Shown one piece after another: positions 17,848-30,462 of a stretch of DNA of 64,000 nt (positions within the stretch are counted from its first letter, which is position 1; each line of letters opens with the position of its first letter). The notes beneath the pieces are model-generated. The model made no database searches, was not told the origin of the DNA, and was given only the letters and a program-made list of their open reading frames with translations. The stretch comes from Epiperipatus broadwayi (taxonomy: Eukaryota > Onychophora > Udeonychophora > Euonychophora > Peripatidae): the NCBI GenBank assembly GCA_028023455.1, contig JAQFVV010006638.1:64001-128000 (forward strand). The letters run 5' to 3'. The translations under genes were made by a program, and so were the position numbers.

Positions 17848-17850
<3 letters not shown>
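17709..17850 (+). CDS. Possible first exon of a secreted Cys-rich protein
   Basis: ATG at 17,709 opens a frame MAFNLEKMVIIIAFLLVNIN followed by TSCNNKLKCHDCNHPLLDRM. A short charged n-region, a hydrophobic core (VIIIAFLLV) and a polar stretch look like a signal peptide; LKCHDC is reminiscent of the start of a mature three-finger/Ly6-type domain. A GTAACC at about 17,805 inside the frame could be a donor. The frame then runs into (TA)n at 17,851. No downstream exon is found. A chance frame is quite possible. Confidence 0.25.

Positions 17851-17935
<85 letters not shown>
17851..17935. repeat. (TA)n microsatellite
   Basis: About 85 bp of uninterrupted TA. Confidence 0.95.
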
Positions 17936-17939
<4 letters not shown>

Positions 17940-18400
17940 CCGAATAAAAACAAATGATGAAATACATTTACTATGATAGCTAATATACAATTTATAATTA
18001 AACAATGAAAACGCTAATATAGAAATAAGAATATGGCAATTTACATATCATGCTTTTGTTAGGAATCCATTTGTAACTAATTAAATATAACACCATAGCC
18101 TATTTGCAACTATCATAAACATTAATTCTGTGATGTTAATAATGAGATAAATTAATTATCCCATTTCTCAACACACAAAATAACAAAATGAAAATTAATC
18201 ACTGTCATCATTTAAGATTTAAAATATTCCAATATTGGGAAGTCATTTGAACCAATAAAATATATTTGCCATTGCCATCAGATAAACCAATATTAGCTAT
18301 AGCAACTGAATAAAATTACTGTAAAATTCATGGAGTGCATTATGCTTATCTCGAATAGTAGGTTCTTTTAACAAAGAATCCTTCCCATTCCTTTTTCCAT
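17936..18400. other. AT-rich spacer, no gene seen
   Basis: Nothing recognised on either strand. Confidence 0.5.
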
Positions 18401-18410
18401 ATATATATAT

Positions 18411-18454
<44 letters not shown>

Positions 18455-18472
18455 TATATATATATATATATA
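18401..18472. repeat. (TA)n, left border of PLE
   Basis: Interrupted TA run directly before the left arm of the PLE. Confidence 0.9.
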
Positions 18473-18528
18473 ACAAACTAACCAAAGGAAATACATATAA
18501 AAACAAAAAAAGACTTATAAATCCAATA

Positions 18529-18575
18529 AATAATATTATATTTCAACCAGAGGACTGGTTTCCATCAGAAAGAGA
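18529..18575 (-). ncRNA. Hammerhead-like ribozyme, left PLE arm
   Basis: Minus strand: CTGATGG (18,568-18,562; consensus CUGANGA, last base changed), a perfect six-pair stem II AACCAG/CTGGTT with loop TCCT, GAAA, then TATAATATT, which can form a three-pair stem III. Confidence 0.5.
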
Positions 18576-19081
18576 AAAAATACACAGTAAAATGGCGATA
18601 ATCAAAAATTACAGATTTGGTAAAAGATTAAAAAATTAACAACCCCCCCCCTGATTGGTCACAAAATCTAACACAGAATATCTACCCAATCAATGACAAA
18701 ATTCAAACAAAAAAAGAAAAAAAGAAAAACACTACATTCACTCCTAATCAAGCTTAAATTCTATTTAAATTAAAATAAATATTAAAATAAAAAATCCAAA
18801 ATTAAAATTTAAAATATACATATGTGCATACATACAAAAATTAGACTATGCTCACATACAAAAAATAGCTGTGCTCACATTAATATTCATTAAAAACTGA
18901 AATACTTATACATTTTAATCAAAAATTATAGTTAGTGCAAAGTACAATAATTTATAATAACTAATTATTTATCTATACACCAATTAAACACAAATATTAA
19001 ACATCCATATAACAAATCTTTACATAAAAAACCTCATATAAGAAAATTTTCACATAAAAAAATTACACATATAGAAATCAT

Positions 19082-19660
19082 TTAGGAGACCAGGTAACCA
19101 GATGTAATATTTCCAGTGTTTAGATTCAATCCATGTGTTTCTAAGGTCTTGAATTTAAAAATAAAAAAACTCTCCTTTTGTTTCCTCTCCCTTGTAGAAG
19201 AAAAACCTTCCTGAAGAATCACTATTTTTAAATCATCAATTGAATGATTCAGTAAGTTACAATGTTTTGAAACCGGTCTATCTTTATTCTTATGCAAAAT
19301 GTCAAATCTATGATTAGTCATTCTGACATGTAAACTATTTGCTGACTCGCCTATATACTGGTTTAAACATCTACTACACTCTATCAAACATATCAAATTA
19401 ACACTTTTACATGTAACATAATTAGGAATATACCATTAATAATTACGATTCTTAGTACTAAAGACCACTTTTGTCACAACAATATGTTTACATGTAAAAC
19501 ATCTTTTATCTTCACATGGAGAACACCCTTTTACCTGTACAGAACTACTAATAAAATTTGTTTTGACAAGTATATCTCTAAGTGATCTATGTTTTTGATA
19601 TACAACCTTAGGTGGATCAGAAAAAATAGATTTTAAATAATCTGTGGACTGTAATATGTT
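19082..19660 (-). pseudogene. PLE zinc linker and GIY-YIG endonuclease, one premature stop
   Basis: Read from 19,660 on the minus strand: SDPPKVVYQKHRSLRDILV, then GCSPCEDKRCFTCKHIVV (the paired-Cys linker of PLE proteins), an in-frame TAA, then CKSVNLICLIECSRCLNQYI and GESANSLHVRMTNHRFDI. The last part is the GIY-YIG nuclease with its YIG strand, conserved Arg and His. The C-terminal tail ends GNITSGYLVS at 19,082. The family differs from those at 15-17 kb and 23-25 kb. It is one nonsense mutation away from an intact reading frame across this part. Confidence 0.8.
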
Positions 19661-20139
19661 AAAATGTTTTTTACGTGAGAATTTTCTTATATGAGGTTTT
19701 TTTATGTAAAGATTGGTTATATGGATGTTTAATATCTGTGTTTAATTAATATATAGATAAATAATTAGTTATTATAAATTATTGTACTTTGCACTAACTA
19801 TAATTTTTGATTAAAAGGTATAAGTATTTTAGTTTTTAATGAATATTAATGTGAGCACAGCTATTTTTTGTATGTGAGCATAGTCTAATTTTTGTATGTA
19901 TGCACATACGTATATTTTAATTTTTAATTTTGGATTTTTTATTTTTATATTTATTTTAATTTAAATAGAATTTAAGCTTGATTAGGAGTGAATGTAGTTT
20001 TTTTCTTTTTTTGTTTGAATTTTGTTATTGATTGGGTAGATATTCTGTGTTAGATTTTGTGACCAATCAGGGGGGGGGTTGTTAAATTTTTAATCTTTTA
20101 CCAAATCTGTAATTTTTGATTATCGCCATTTTACTGTGT

Positions 20140-20195
20140 ATTTTTTCTTTGTGATGAAAACCAGTCCTCTTGTTGAAATATAATATTATTTAAAG
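20140..20195 (+). ncRNA. Hammerhead-like ribozyme, right PLE arm
   Basis: GTGATGA (20,151-20,157) occupies the CUGANGA position, stem II is AACCAG/CTTGTT with one mismatch, and GAAA is at 20,175-20,178, followed by TATAATATT. The first base of the box is changed here while the last base is intact; the left arm shows the reverse, so the ancestor probably had the full box. Confidence 0.5.
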
Positions 20196-20213
20196 GATTT
20201 ATAAGTCTTTTTT

Positions 20214-20217
<4 letters not shown>

Positions 20218-20308
<91 letters not shown>
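20218..20308. repeat. (TA)n between PLE and unassigned block
   Basis: About 90 bp of TA. Confidence 0.95.
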
Positions 20309-20312
<4 letters not shown>

Positions 20313-22984
20313 ACCGGTCAGAATTGTATGTTAATTTAACAAGGTTTAGAATCTAAGCAAAAGTATCCTAAATCCACTCATGCCCGAGATACACAGGTCA
20401 GGAGCAATCATGAATTCTGCCCTATTTGCTCTTCTCTAAAACTATAACTTTATAAACAACACTTTTGATGATAACCTGAAATTTCATTTATTCTGGTCCC
20501 AGAGACACAGCAGAGAAACACGAGATCTATAGGGTAATTAATGTAATAAATAATACCAAATCTTGGCTCAATCAAATATCATATATAAAAGAAAATCTAT
20601 AAGACTAAATAAATTGCACACAGCTAGCATTGCAAAAGAAACATGAATTATAAAATTAGTATCCATCCAGAATGAGCAAAGACAGAATAACTCAGAGATA
20701 AATGTTTATTTAAGATAATGTTATAACTTCTAAATAAGATTAATATTATTTATAAATATTAAATGGAATTCAATGAATGAGATTCAGTAAAACACAAACG
20801 AATGAGTAATTATTAAAACATAATAATTTAATAAATATAAACAATTTAATTTACATTAGAAAAACATAGCACAGATTTAATGTGGTTTACTTTGCATATA
20901 AGCAACTGATTTAGTATGCTAATAAGTTATAGATAATAATAAATCAATGTTATCAATGCTGTAACCATTACTTTAAAGTAATGATAAGGGTGTTTACAAA
21001 TTCATCTCTAAAGAGAGTTTTACTCTTGATATGATACTTAACAATTTATTGTTTATGAGCATATTTGGACCTGTACAAATGAGGAATGGGTTAGCCTAAA
21101 TTAGCTTTACTATGACAATCCTAAAATATTCGACTAATTATAAAATGAGTGGTTTACAAACATCACTGCGCTACGTCTTATAGTTAATATGAGAACTATA
21201 CATAAACAAACTCGCAGAGCTGACCTATAATGATAGCGTAAAATGGAGATTTCCATCTTTAGATTGAAAGGCTTTATCACATATATGATTCCACTTGTAT
21301 TAATCACAAAGCTATATTCGAAAATATGAGTGATAAGGATTCCATGGCACGCCCTCCAACGTGTCACATGCAGAGCCTTAATACTCTAATGCTTATCTTG
21401 AGATTGGTTATATCAAACTTCATTCCTATACGAGTTACGTGAAGAAAATCCGGATTTCGGATGAGTAAATATGATAAAGCAAAATATAATTCTTTAAATG
21501 CTATCATAAGTAAGAAACGTGAATATGGCTTAAGTCTTCAATGACTAATGAAATAATTTAAGCTTATATAAAGCAATAATAGCATGCGTAACGCCATGAT
21601 AAAATAATAACCCACTCAGCATCATACGTATAACTTTAATAAATTTAGGATGTCGAATATAGAAGAGGGAAAAATATTATTTTCCTATTTAACAAGTCCA
21701 AGTATTTTAAACGACAATACATTATAAGCAATTTAACTCTTAATGGCATATAAATAATAAATAGTTATTAAGTATATTAATAATCAAGTTTATTAAAAGA
21801 ACATAAATTGCATTTAAATATCGATAGTGATATGATTTTTAAACAATCCGCCATTAACCATAATTTCAAAATATTTAACAGAGCAAACAGCGTTCAATAA
21901 GAAATTTTACGTTTAAACTAATTAAACATTCCAAATATTGGAATGATGATTGAAATAATATAAGTTCACTAGATTAGAACATTAGCATACTAAAACTAAT
22001 TTAATAAGAGATATATTTAAAATAAGTTTTGCCGCATGAAATAAAATAATTAGAGTGTGAAACTTTAAAAACTAATGATAGGTTTAAAGTACATAATTCT
22101 GTGCTTAGCGTTTCAAAGAACGAATTGAAAACTTAAAGAGAAAATCATAAATTTAATGATAATTAGTTTACAGTCATTTACCAAATAAATAAAAGTTACA
22201 TTCTGATTACAATTAAGATTTAGGACAGAAATGAAGTGAGGAAAATTAAGAGTTTATTCTTTGGCAAAAACGGATTACCATTATTACTTATGGTGGCCAT
22301 TTAAGATAGCTACATGAAGTTTGGACATGAAGGCACAATATTAATAAAATAATGGTAGGCATCTTCCAATATTCTTTTATAATTAAGCACAACAGTTTTC
22401 AAGCAGCGATGACATAGCAGGGAGGCAGGACAGATGCGATTTAAGATCAGGGAGGCAAATTCCTTTTACTCACAGTCCATTTTATTACCACTCTCTACAC
22501 AAATACCAGAGAGAAGAGTCATTTGAACTCCTTTTGTGCATTCCTAGAACTTCGGCTCCTCCTATATTTGAAATTTAGCAATATTGGAAGATGTAAACAA
22601 TACGTTCCAGAAAGCAGATTATTTAAACGTATTTTTGACATTTTAAAATTGTAATACTATTTTTTTAGAATTTCTGGCATTGCTTTAGCTCTAAATTAAT
22701 TGTATTTATTTTTATATCTGTAATACATATACACACATACACAATTATTTAAATGAAGGGAATTTACAAGCTTGAAAACAAAATATACTTAAGCTAAAAT
22801 AATAATTTAACTGGTTACACATAATGTTTTCTTAAATAAACAAGGTGGTAGTGATATGTGTATATGTGCGTGCTTAACATTCCTGGATGACCAAATAAAC
22901 ACATAAACAGGTTCAAACTCTACTTTAAAGGTATGTAATGTCATCAGGCAGTGAAGTTAAATATGTACCACAGATTTACCACTT
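20309..22984. other. Unassigned 2.7 kb block, possible solo LTR
   Basis: Starts 'tgtaccggtcag' directly after (TA)n, which resembles the complement of the LTR end of element 1 (CCGGTACA). The block is less AT-extreme than its neighbours and has no long open frame. It ends near another (TA)n at 22,985. I could not find a second copy or define the other end, so the LTR idea is weak. Confidence 0.25.
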
Positions 22985-23027
22985 ATATATATATATATAT
23001 ATATATATAAGTATATAAATCTGTGGT

Positions 23028-23081
<54 letters not shown>
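22967..23081. repeat. TA-apex hairpin and (TA)n
   Basis: 'taccacagatttaccactta' then (TA)n, then 'taagtatataaatctgtggta', its near-perfect inverted copy, then a second (TA)n to 23,081. Confidence 0.85.
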
Positions 23082-23083
<2 letters not shown>

Positions 23084-23156
23084 AATTCTAATGTTTTCAT
23101 GGATAAAAGATGTCATATTATTACTATTTGCGGGATATTCCGTGTAGTGAAAAAGC

Positions 23157-23203
23157 TAAATGCTGACATTTCAGTACAATATCAAGTACCTTCCTCAGAG
23201 CGT
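23157..23203 (-). ncRNA. Hammerhead-like ribozyme, left arm of PLE palindrome
   Basis: Minus strand: GCT, CTGAGGA (23,198-23,192; matches CUGANGA), stem II GGTAC/GTACT, GAAA (23,172-23,169), stem III ATG/CAT with loop TCAG, then TTAGC able to pair with GCT as stem I after one extra base. Confidence 0.5.
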
Positions 23204-23937
23204 CCTCTGTCTCAAATCATAAGAATGCATGTGAGATTTAAAATCGTTTTTATCGTTTTCTTTCTCCTCATATTTAAATACTATTGGTTGAGAAGTTTTA
23301 AAATTTATTTTCTCTTCCAATAGTTTCTTCCAAATGTTGTTAATCTTCTTTAACTCACACCTTTCATTTATGCTCTTGGACCTTTTAAAAATCTCTATAG
23401 CTTCTCTTAGCAATCTCTGGTCATATTGTTCAATTTTTGCTAAAATATTTGTTTTTCAAAATTGATATCATGATTTGTTAATTTAATATGAGAATAAATA
23501 GCTGATGAATTGGATTTTTCTCTCACTACCAGAATGTGTTCTTCCTTTCTAATATTTATTCTACGATTAGTCTGTCCTATATATGTATGTAGACAGACCC
23601 TACATGGAATTTCATACACACCATGACACTCCAAAGCAATTTTATCTTTAGGAAGAGGAAATATTTTACTATTTTTTTTATAAGTAGTGTAAATTGTGTG
23701 AATATTATTATTCTTTAAAATGTTACCAATTCTATCAGTTACTCCTTTAATATATGGCAAAATTGTCTTAATTTTTGATGTATCAAAATCTTTTTTCTTT
23801 TGATATGTATAAGCCCTATTAATAATTTTGTAATTAAAACCGTTATGAAGAAGCATTTTATTAGTAGCAAAAAGGTCCTGATGAAAATGGCTATCATCAG
23901 AAAGTCTCTTTGTTCTATCCAATAATGTCTTTGCCAC
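23195..23937 (-). pseudogene. PLE linker and GIY-YIG endonuclease, left arm
   Basis: Minus-strand frame from 23,937: MAKTLLDRTKRLSDDSHFHQ at the end of the RT-thumb side, then KIKTILPYIKGVTDRIGNIL, then ALECHGVYEIPCRVCLHTYI, GQTNRRINIRKEEHI and SSAIYSHIKLTNHDINFEK. GVYEIPC..C..TYIGQTNR..R.EEH is a clear GIY-YIG nuclease with GIY and YIG strands, the conserved Arg and the His. A one-base frameshift near 23,440 leads to the tail IEIFKRSKSINERCELKKIN. The RT palm is missing. This arm keeps the nuclease frame in better condition than the right arm. Confidence 0.85.
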
Positions 23938-24129
23938 TGAAAATAGTTGTGCAGGATGGTGATGAAAGGAAAAATGCAGATGTCTCCCAGTGTGTGTTGG
24001 TTTTTTATATATACCATGGAATAAAAAAGGGAAGATGGTTCTTTATCCCATGGTATATATAAAAAACCAACACACACTGGGAGACATCTGCATTTTTCCT
24101 CTCATCACCATCCTGCACAACTATTTTCA

Positions 24130-24871
24130 GTGGCAAAGACATTATTGGATAGAACAAAGAGACTTTCTGATGATAGCCATTTTCACCGGGACCTTTTTGC
24201 TACTAATAAAATGCTTCTTCATAACGGTTTTAATTACAAAATTATTAATAGGGCTTATACATATCATAAGAAAAAAGATTTTGATACATCAAAAATTAAG
24301 ACAATTTTGCCATATATTAAAGGAGTAACTGATAGAATTGGTAACATTTTAAAGAATAATAATATTCACACAATTTACACTACTTATAAAAAAATTAGTG
24401 AAATATTTCCTCTTCCTAAAGATAAAATTGCTTTGGAGTGTAATGGTGTGTATGAAATTCCATGTAGGGTCTGTCCACATACACATATAGGACAGACTAA
24501 TCAGAATAAATATTAGAAAGGAAGAACACATTCTGGCAGTGAAAGAAAAATCCAATTCATCAGCTATTTATTCTCATATTAAATTAACAAATCATGATAT
24601 CAATTTTGAAAAAACAAATATTTTAGCAAAAATTGAACAATATGACCAGAGATTGGTAAGAGAAGTTATAGAGATTTTTAAAAGGCCCAAGAACATAAAT
24701 GAAATGTGTGAGTTAAAGAAGATTAATAACATTTGGAAGAAACTATTGGAAGAGAAAATAAATTTTAAAACTTCTCAACCAATAGAATATAAATATGAGG
24801 AGAAAGAAAACGATAAAAACGATTATAAATCTCACATGCATTCTTATGATTTGAGAAAGAGGACGCTCTGA
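24130..24871 (+). pseudogene. PLE linker and GIY-YIG endonuclease, right arm
   Basis: Plus-strand copy of the same protein: MAKTLLDRTKRLSDDSHFHR, LPYIKGVTDRIGNILKNN, ALECNGVYEIPCRVCPHTHI and GQTNQ. A frameshift at about 24,505 falls in the RRINIRKEEH segment, and a second frame from 24,539 gives SSAIYSHIKLTNHDINFEK through to KSHMHSYDLRKRTL at 24,871. The YIG Tyr is His here (THIGQT), so the nuclease is doubly damaged. Confidence 0.85.
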
Positions 24872-24912
24872 GGAAGGTACTTGATATTGTACTGAAACAT
24901 CAGCATTTAGCT
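24865..24912 (+). ncRNA. Hammerhead-like ribozyme, right arm of PLE palindrome
   Basis: CTGAGGA at 24,868-24,874, stem II GGTAC (76-80) with GTACT (89-93), GAAA at 24,894-24,897. Stem III has decayed (ACATCAGCAT) relative to the left arm (ATGTCAGCAT). Confidence 0.45.
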
Positions 24913-24954
24913 TTTTCACTACACGGAATATCCCGCAAATAGTAATAATAATAT

Positions 24955-26623
<1,669 letters not shown>

Positions 26624-26626
26624 TAA

Positions 26627-26657
26627 ATGGCTTTACCCAATGTTTGGGGCTGAACCT
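26627..26657 (+). other. Probable primer binding site, element 1
   Basis: 'tggctttacccaatg' and 'ggggctgaacc', a few bases after the LTR end, fit the complement of a tRNA acceptor stem and T-arm. The layout resembles the second element's clearer site. The tRNA is not identified. Confidence 0.4.
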
Positions 26658-27015
26658 AAGAAATAACAGTAAATAAATGCTTTGTTTCTTGTTTAAAAAT
26701 AAAAACCTTAAAGAAATCTAAATTACGTAGGTAAAAGTGTATTAAATTAAAAATAAAAAAAAGAATTGACCGAAATTTTTTTTCTTACTTCTTTAAATGA
26801 AAAGAGATTTTGTGCTATTTACGTTCTGTTAAATAAATGACAGTTGGGTGTTTGTGCGGAGTTAAAGCATTAAGATTGGGTAGGATAAATGGACAAAGGA
26901 GGGTGGAGCCAGCATCTATTTCCAGTTTAGAAAGAAATCGATAAAATAGAAATTAGTAAACTTATGAGCGTGAATAAAATATAATATTAAAGAAAAATAA
27001 TATAAAAAAGTAAAG

Positions 27016-28436
27016 TTGAAAATTATAAATATGACAAGAAATAAACCTAAAATGGAGATTCAAGGTAAAAAAACAGACAATGTTCCCAGCGAGGAAAAAA
27101 ATAAAACTGAAACTAGTGAAATAGAAAAGATGCCCAGTGAAGAAAAAATAGAAACTCAAGCGAAAGAAGTAGAGAATGCCTCTAGTGAGGAACAAAAAGA
27201 TAAAAACGAAAAAAAGATTGAGCAAAAAGAAGAGAATAGGGAAGTCATAGCGTTATTAACTAGCATGTTTGAAAAACTAAAAGAAACAGCCGAAGAATAT
27301 AAAAAAATAGCTGAAGAGCTATTCTACCAAAATAATGAAATGAAGAGTAAATTGGAAGGGCAAGCTTAAATGCTTGAAAAGTTAAAGGACCAGATCTAAA
27401 TGGGCCAGAATAAAATAAAAGAAGAAATTAGGGAAGAAATAGAAGAGATTAAAACACAAGTAGAAAATCAAATAGAGACCGCTTACCAAGCAATTGACAA
27501 ATATAAGATAGAAGATAGAAAAGTAATTGAAGAGATAAAAGTCAGAATGACGGATTTAGCTTGGAAAGTAAATCAATAAGATAGTAAAAATAGTTCGCAA
27601 ACGGAAATAAAACAGTGTGACCACTTGAGTGCAAACACACACATTATAAACAATCCAGCAATTGTGAACCAGTTTTTGAAAATACGGATATTTTCTGGCC
27701 ATCAAGGTGAAGCTCCTATGGAGCATTTAAATAGTTTGGAGTGCTATTTCACTCTAAATCAATTAAGTGAGGAGGCTATGATCGCAATAGCTTGTAGCCA
27801 TTTACAAGGGGGTCTCAATCTTGGTGGGACTCTTTATATAAAAAACCCGTCACTTTTGCCGAATATAAAATTGCTATTTTAGCTAGTTATTGGAGCGAAG
27901 ATTATCAGGAAAATCTTCGTAACCAGATCTCGCAAGTTAAATGGCGACCTGGTGAACCGTTTGTTTCTTTTTTTAGAAGGCAAGTTGCAAAATTACGCTT
28001 TTTAACAGCAGACCCACTATCTGTACAACAAATTGTCAGGATAGTCTGCCATAGTTTTCCTCATAATGTCAAGCAAATGCTCATAGGAACTGAAAGGAAA
28101 ACAGTGGAACAAATGGTGGAATTGTTGAGCGCTTTCGACAGAGCTAGACCAACTTTTGACATGAGAGATAGGGGATTCAAACCCCAAATTAGAGAGCCAG
28201 CTGTAAACGCCATAAGATATAGACATAGGTCGAATTTGGGGAGTCCCCAGAGGAGGCATTATTTTAATAGTCCCGAGAGAACAAAAATTTTTCGAAGAAT
28301 CGACAGCGATCCTAACATCTCTCGTACTAGATTTAAGGAAAGGCCCAGGGGTGATTCTCAATCCCCCAGCACGAGTGGCTATATGCAGAAAAAAAATATA
28401 AAAAAGAACCGCCAGACAAAAATTAAAAATATGTAA
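27016..28436 (+). pseudogene. Gag of element 1, coiled coil plus retrotransposon Gag domain, broken
   Basis: The frame starting in 27,016-27,369 (a likely initiator is at 27,031 or 27,052) encodes a Lys/Glu-rich region with repeated PSEEK-type motifs and a coiled coil (ALLTSMFEKLKETAEEYKKI). Three in-frame TAA codons (27,367; about 27,397; about 27,577) interrupt the same frame before LKIRIFSGHQGEAPMEHL (27,625-27,882). A frameshift at about 27,838 continues as AILASYWSEDYQENLRNQ, KWRPGEPFVSFFRRQVAKL and CHSFPHNVKQML. This is the Ty3/Gypsy-type Gag capsid-like domain. The Arg-rich tail shows no CCHC knuckle. Gag normally forms the particle that houses the RNA. Confidence 0.75.
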
Positions 28437-28609
28437 TCTGACGGATTTGCCGGCTTGACCTAGTTATTAACGACCATGGACTCGGAATAATGGAAAATGT
28501 TTAACAAATTTTAATGAAATAAATGAAAAAACAAGAATCATGTTAGTTTGAATAATTAAGAATGATTAAAGTTAATAATAGTAAATAAATAACAATCTTA
28601 GAGTTTTTA

Positions 28610-28860
28610 AAATGTCAAAGCAACGATAAAATGATTTATGTCAAAAGATTGTCTTATCGATTATATTAATATCCCAGCTCATAAGGCTAGAACATAGCGG
28701 AGCATGACGCAAACAAAATTAATATGTAAATTCAAATTAGACAAGCAAAATGATTATGTCAAAAATCCTTGATTATGTCTTATCTATTATATTGATACCC
28801 CAGCTCATAAGTCTAGAACATAGCGGAGCGTGACGCAAACAAAACAAATGTGTAAAATCA
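28610..28860 (+). repeat. ~120 bp tandem duplication inside element 1
   Basis: 'cccagctcataag.ctagaacatagcggagc.tgacgcaaac' with its upstream 'aaatgatttatgtcaaaa' occurs twice (about 28,628-28,720 and 28,749-28,845). Confidence 0.75.
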
Positions 28861-29684
28861 AAATAGTCAAGCAAAATGAAAATGTTTTTTTTTTTTAAAA
28901 AAAAGAGAGAGTAAAAATAACGCTTTAAAAATAAAAATGAAATAAATAAGTGTATAACGAACTTATTAATGGAAATAAAACATTATCAAATAAAGTTAAA
29001 AAAAGAAAAAAAAGAAAAGTGTATTAAATTAGGATTGAGGTGTGTGCGAGTATTTGGGCAAGGAGATAAATTCCAGACCTGATTTTTGTTGGATTAAGCC
29101 TTGTCTTACGGTGACTTTGTTCTACAGATGGGTAGTGCGAAAAATAATTAATATTGATGATGATGCGCCAGTAGAAAAGTCCTGGCATATAAAAATTAAT
29201 AAATCTGAAGGAAAAATTCCCAGTAACCAAATAAAATAAATATTTTAGTAAGTCGAATGTGCAGTAGAGATAGCCCTGCCATTCGCAATCTTAAAGTCCC
29301 TTTTCATGATCCGTTGCACACAACAGTTGCCCATGCTATAGTCACGACTTCCACAAGAAATTAAAAGTTGGTTTAAATCAGCACAAAGTCATTCTGTGTG
29401 TTGAATTGCCTTATACTTTGCTGCCTACTTCTCTTAATATTACATTTATACCTAATGATGAAAATAAAAACTAAAAATAAGAATTTGAAATGGTCAATAC
29501 TTAGGAAAAGTGATCAATGCACATGTTAATCAAGAAAAATGTTCGTAAATAAATAAGTAGGTCAAATAGTTAAAATAAACTTGATAAAATCAAGGTAAAT
29601 AAATAAGCGTAAATAAATCTATAGTAAATAATAAGGAAGAATGACTCGTAATAAACTAATCGATTTTTTTTTACACGCATGATA
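28861..29684 (+). other. Element 1 internal region without recognised domain
   Basis: A 65-codon frame at 29,042-29,239 (ends INKSEGKIPSNQIK) is more balanced in composition than its surroundings but matches nothing I know. No Pol motif is seen. Confidence 0.4.
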
Positions 29685-30357
29685 AATAAAGATGTTCTTA
29701 ATGATTTACAAATAATATTATAAGATTAGTAATAAAAATATAAAATCAATCTAATGTGTATTAAGAGTGTGTAAGTATACATAGGTATATACGCACACAT
29801 ACACTGGTAATATTCGGTAAATACGATACCTTATGATGAGTATCTTAAATGTATTTATCCAGATATCCTTTTAGGTTATTTTCTTAGTACTGCTGCACCT
29901 TATGATTGAGTGCAAAAAGGGACTTATTTATTATAGATTCCCTGTTAGCAAGTCCAGTAATAACTCGATATCTAGAATATTAGTAGGTGTAGAATTATGC
30001 TACATGTATACACATGTGTTAAATAAAGATGTTCGTAACGATTTACAAATAATATTATAAGATTAGTAATGAAAATATAAAGTCAATCTAATGTGTATTA
30101 AGAGTGTGTAAGTATGCATGGGTATATATGCGCACATACACTGGTAATATTTGGTAAATACAATACCTCATGATGCGTATCTTAAATGTATTTATCCAGA
30201 TATCCTTTTAGGTTATTTTCTTGGTACTGCGGCACCTTATGATGTGTGCAAAAAGGGATTTATTTATTATAAATTCCCTGTAAGCAAGTCCAGTAATAAC
30301 TCGATATCTAGAATATTAGTAGGTGTAGAATTATGCTGCACGTATACACATGTGTAG
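29685..30357 (+). repeat. 337 bp tandem duplication, element 1
   Basis: Two adjacent copies, 29,685-30,021 and 30,022-30,357, each run from 'aaataaagatgttc' to 'tatacacatgtgt'. Both contain the frame VNTIPxDxYLKCIYPDILLG followed by YFL.TAAPYD. It is open to the end in the second copy (68 codons from 30,151) and broken in the first. The function is unknown. Confidence 0.8.
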
Positions 30358-30449
30358 GAATTATCTAAAATAATAAATTAACAAATCTTTACAGTCAACA
30401 ATTAAAATTGCAAGAGATAAAATGGTCAAAAATGACGCATTTTACTCTA

Positions 30450-30462
30450 AAATGGAGGGGGG
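30450..30462 (+). other. Polypurine tract, element 1
   Basis: 'aaatggagggggg' immediately precedes the TGTAATG start of the 3' LTR, the expected place for plus-strand priming. Confidence 0.8.

Larger units (their letters stand above)
18473..20217 (-). mobile_element. Penelope-like element with ~550 bp inverted flanks
   Basis: The arms 18,500-19,060 and 19,675-20,217 are inverted copies. Landmarks are 'gacttataaatcc' against 'ggatttataagtc', 'atggcgataatcaaaaatta' against its complement at about 20,110, the C8 run against the G9 run ('cccccccc' / 'ggggggggg'), and 'aaacctcatataagaaaatt' at the inner edge. Between them lies a minus-strand PLE endonuclease region. Both outer ends meet (TA)n. 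Each arm has a hammerhead-like motif. The RT part is absent, so the copy is 5'-truncated. Confidence 0.75.
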
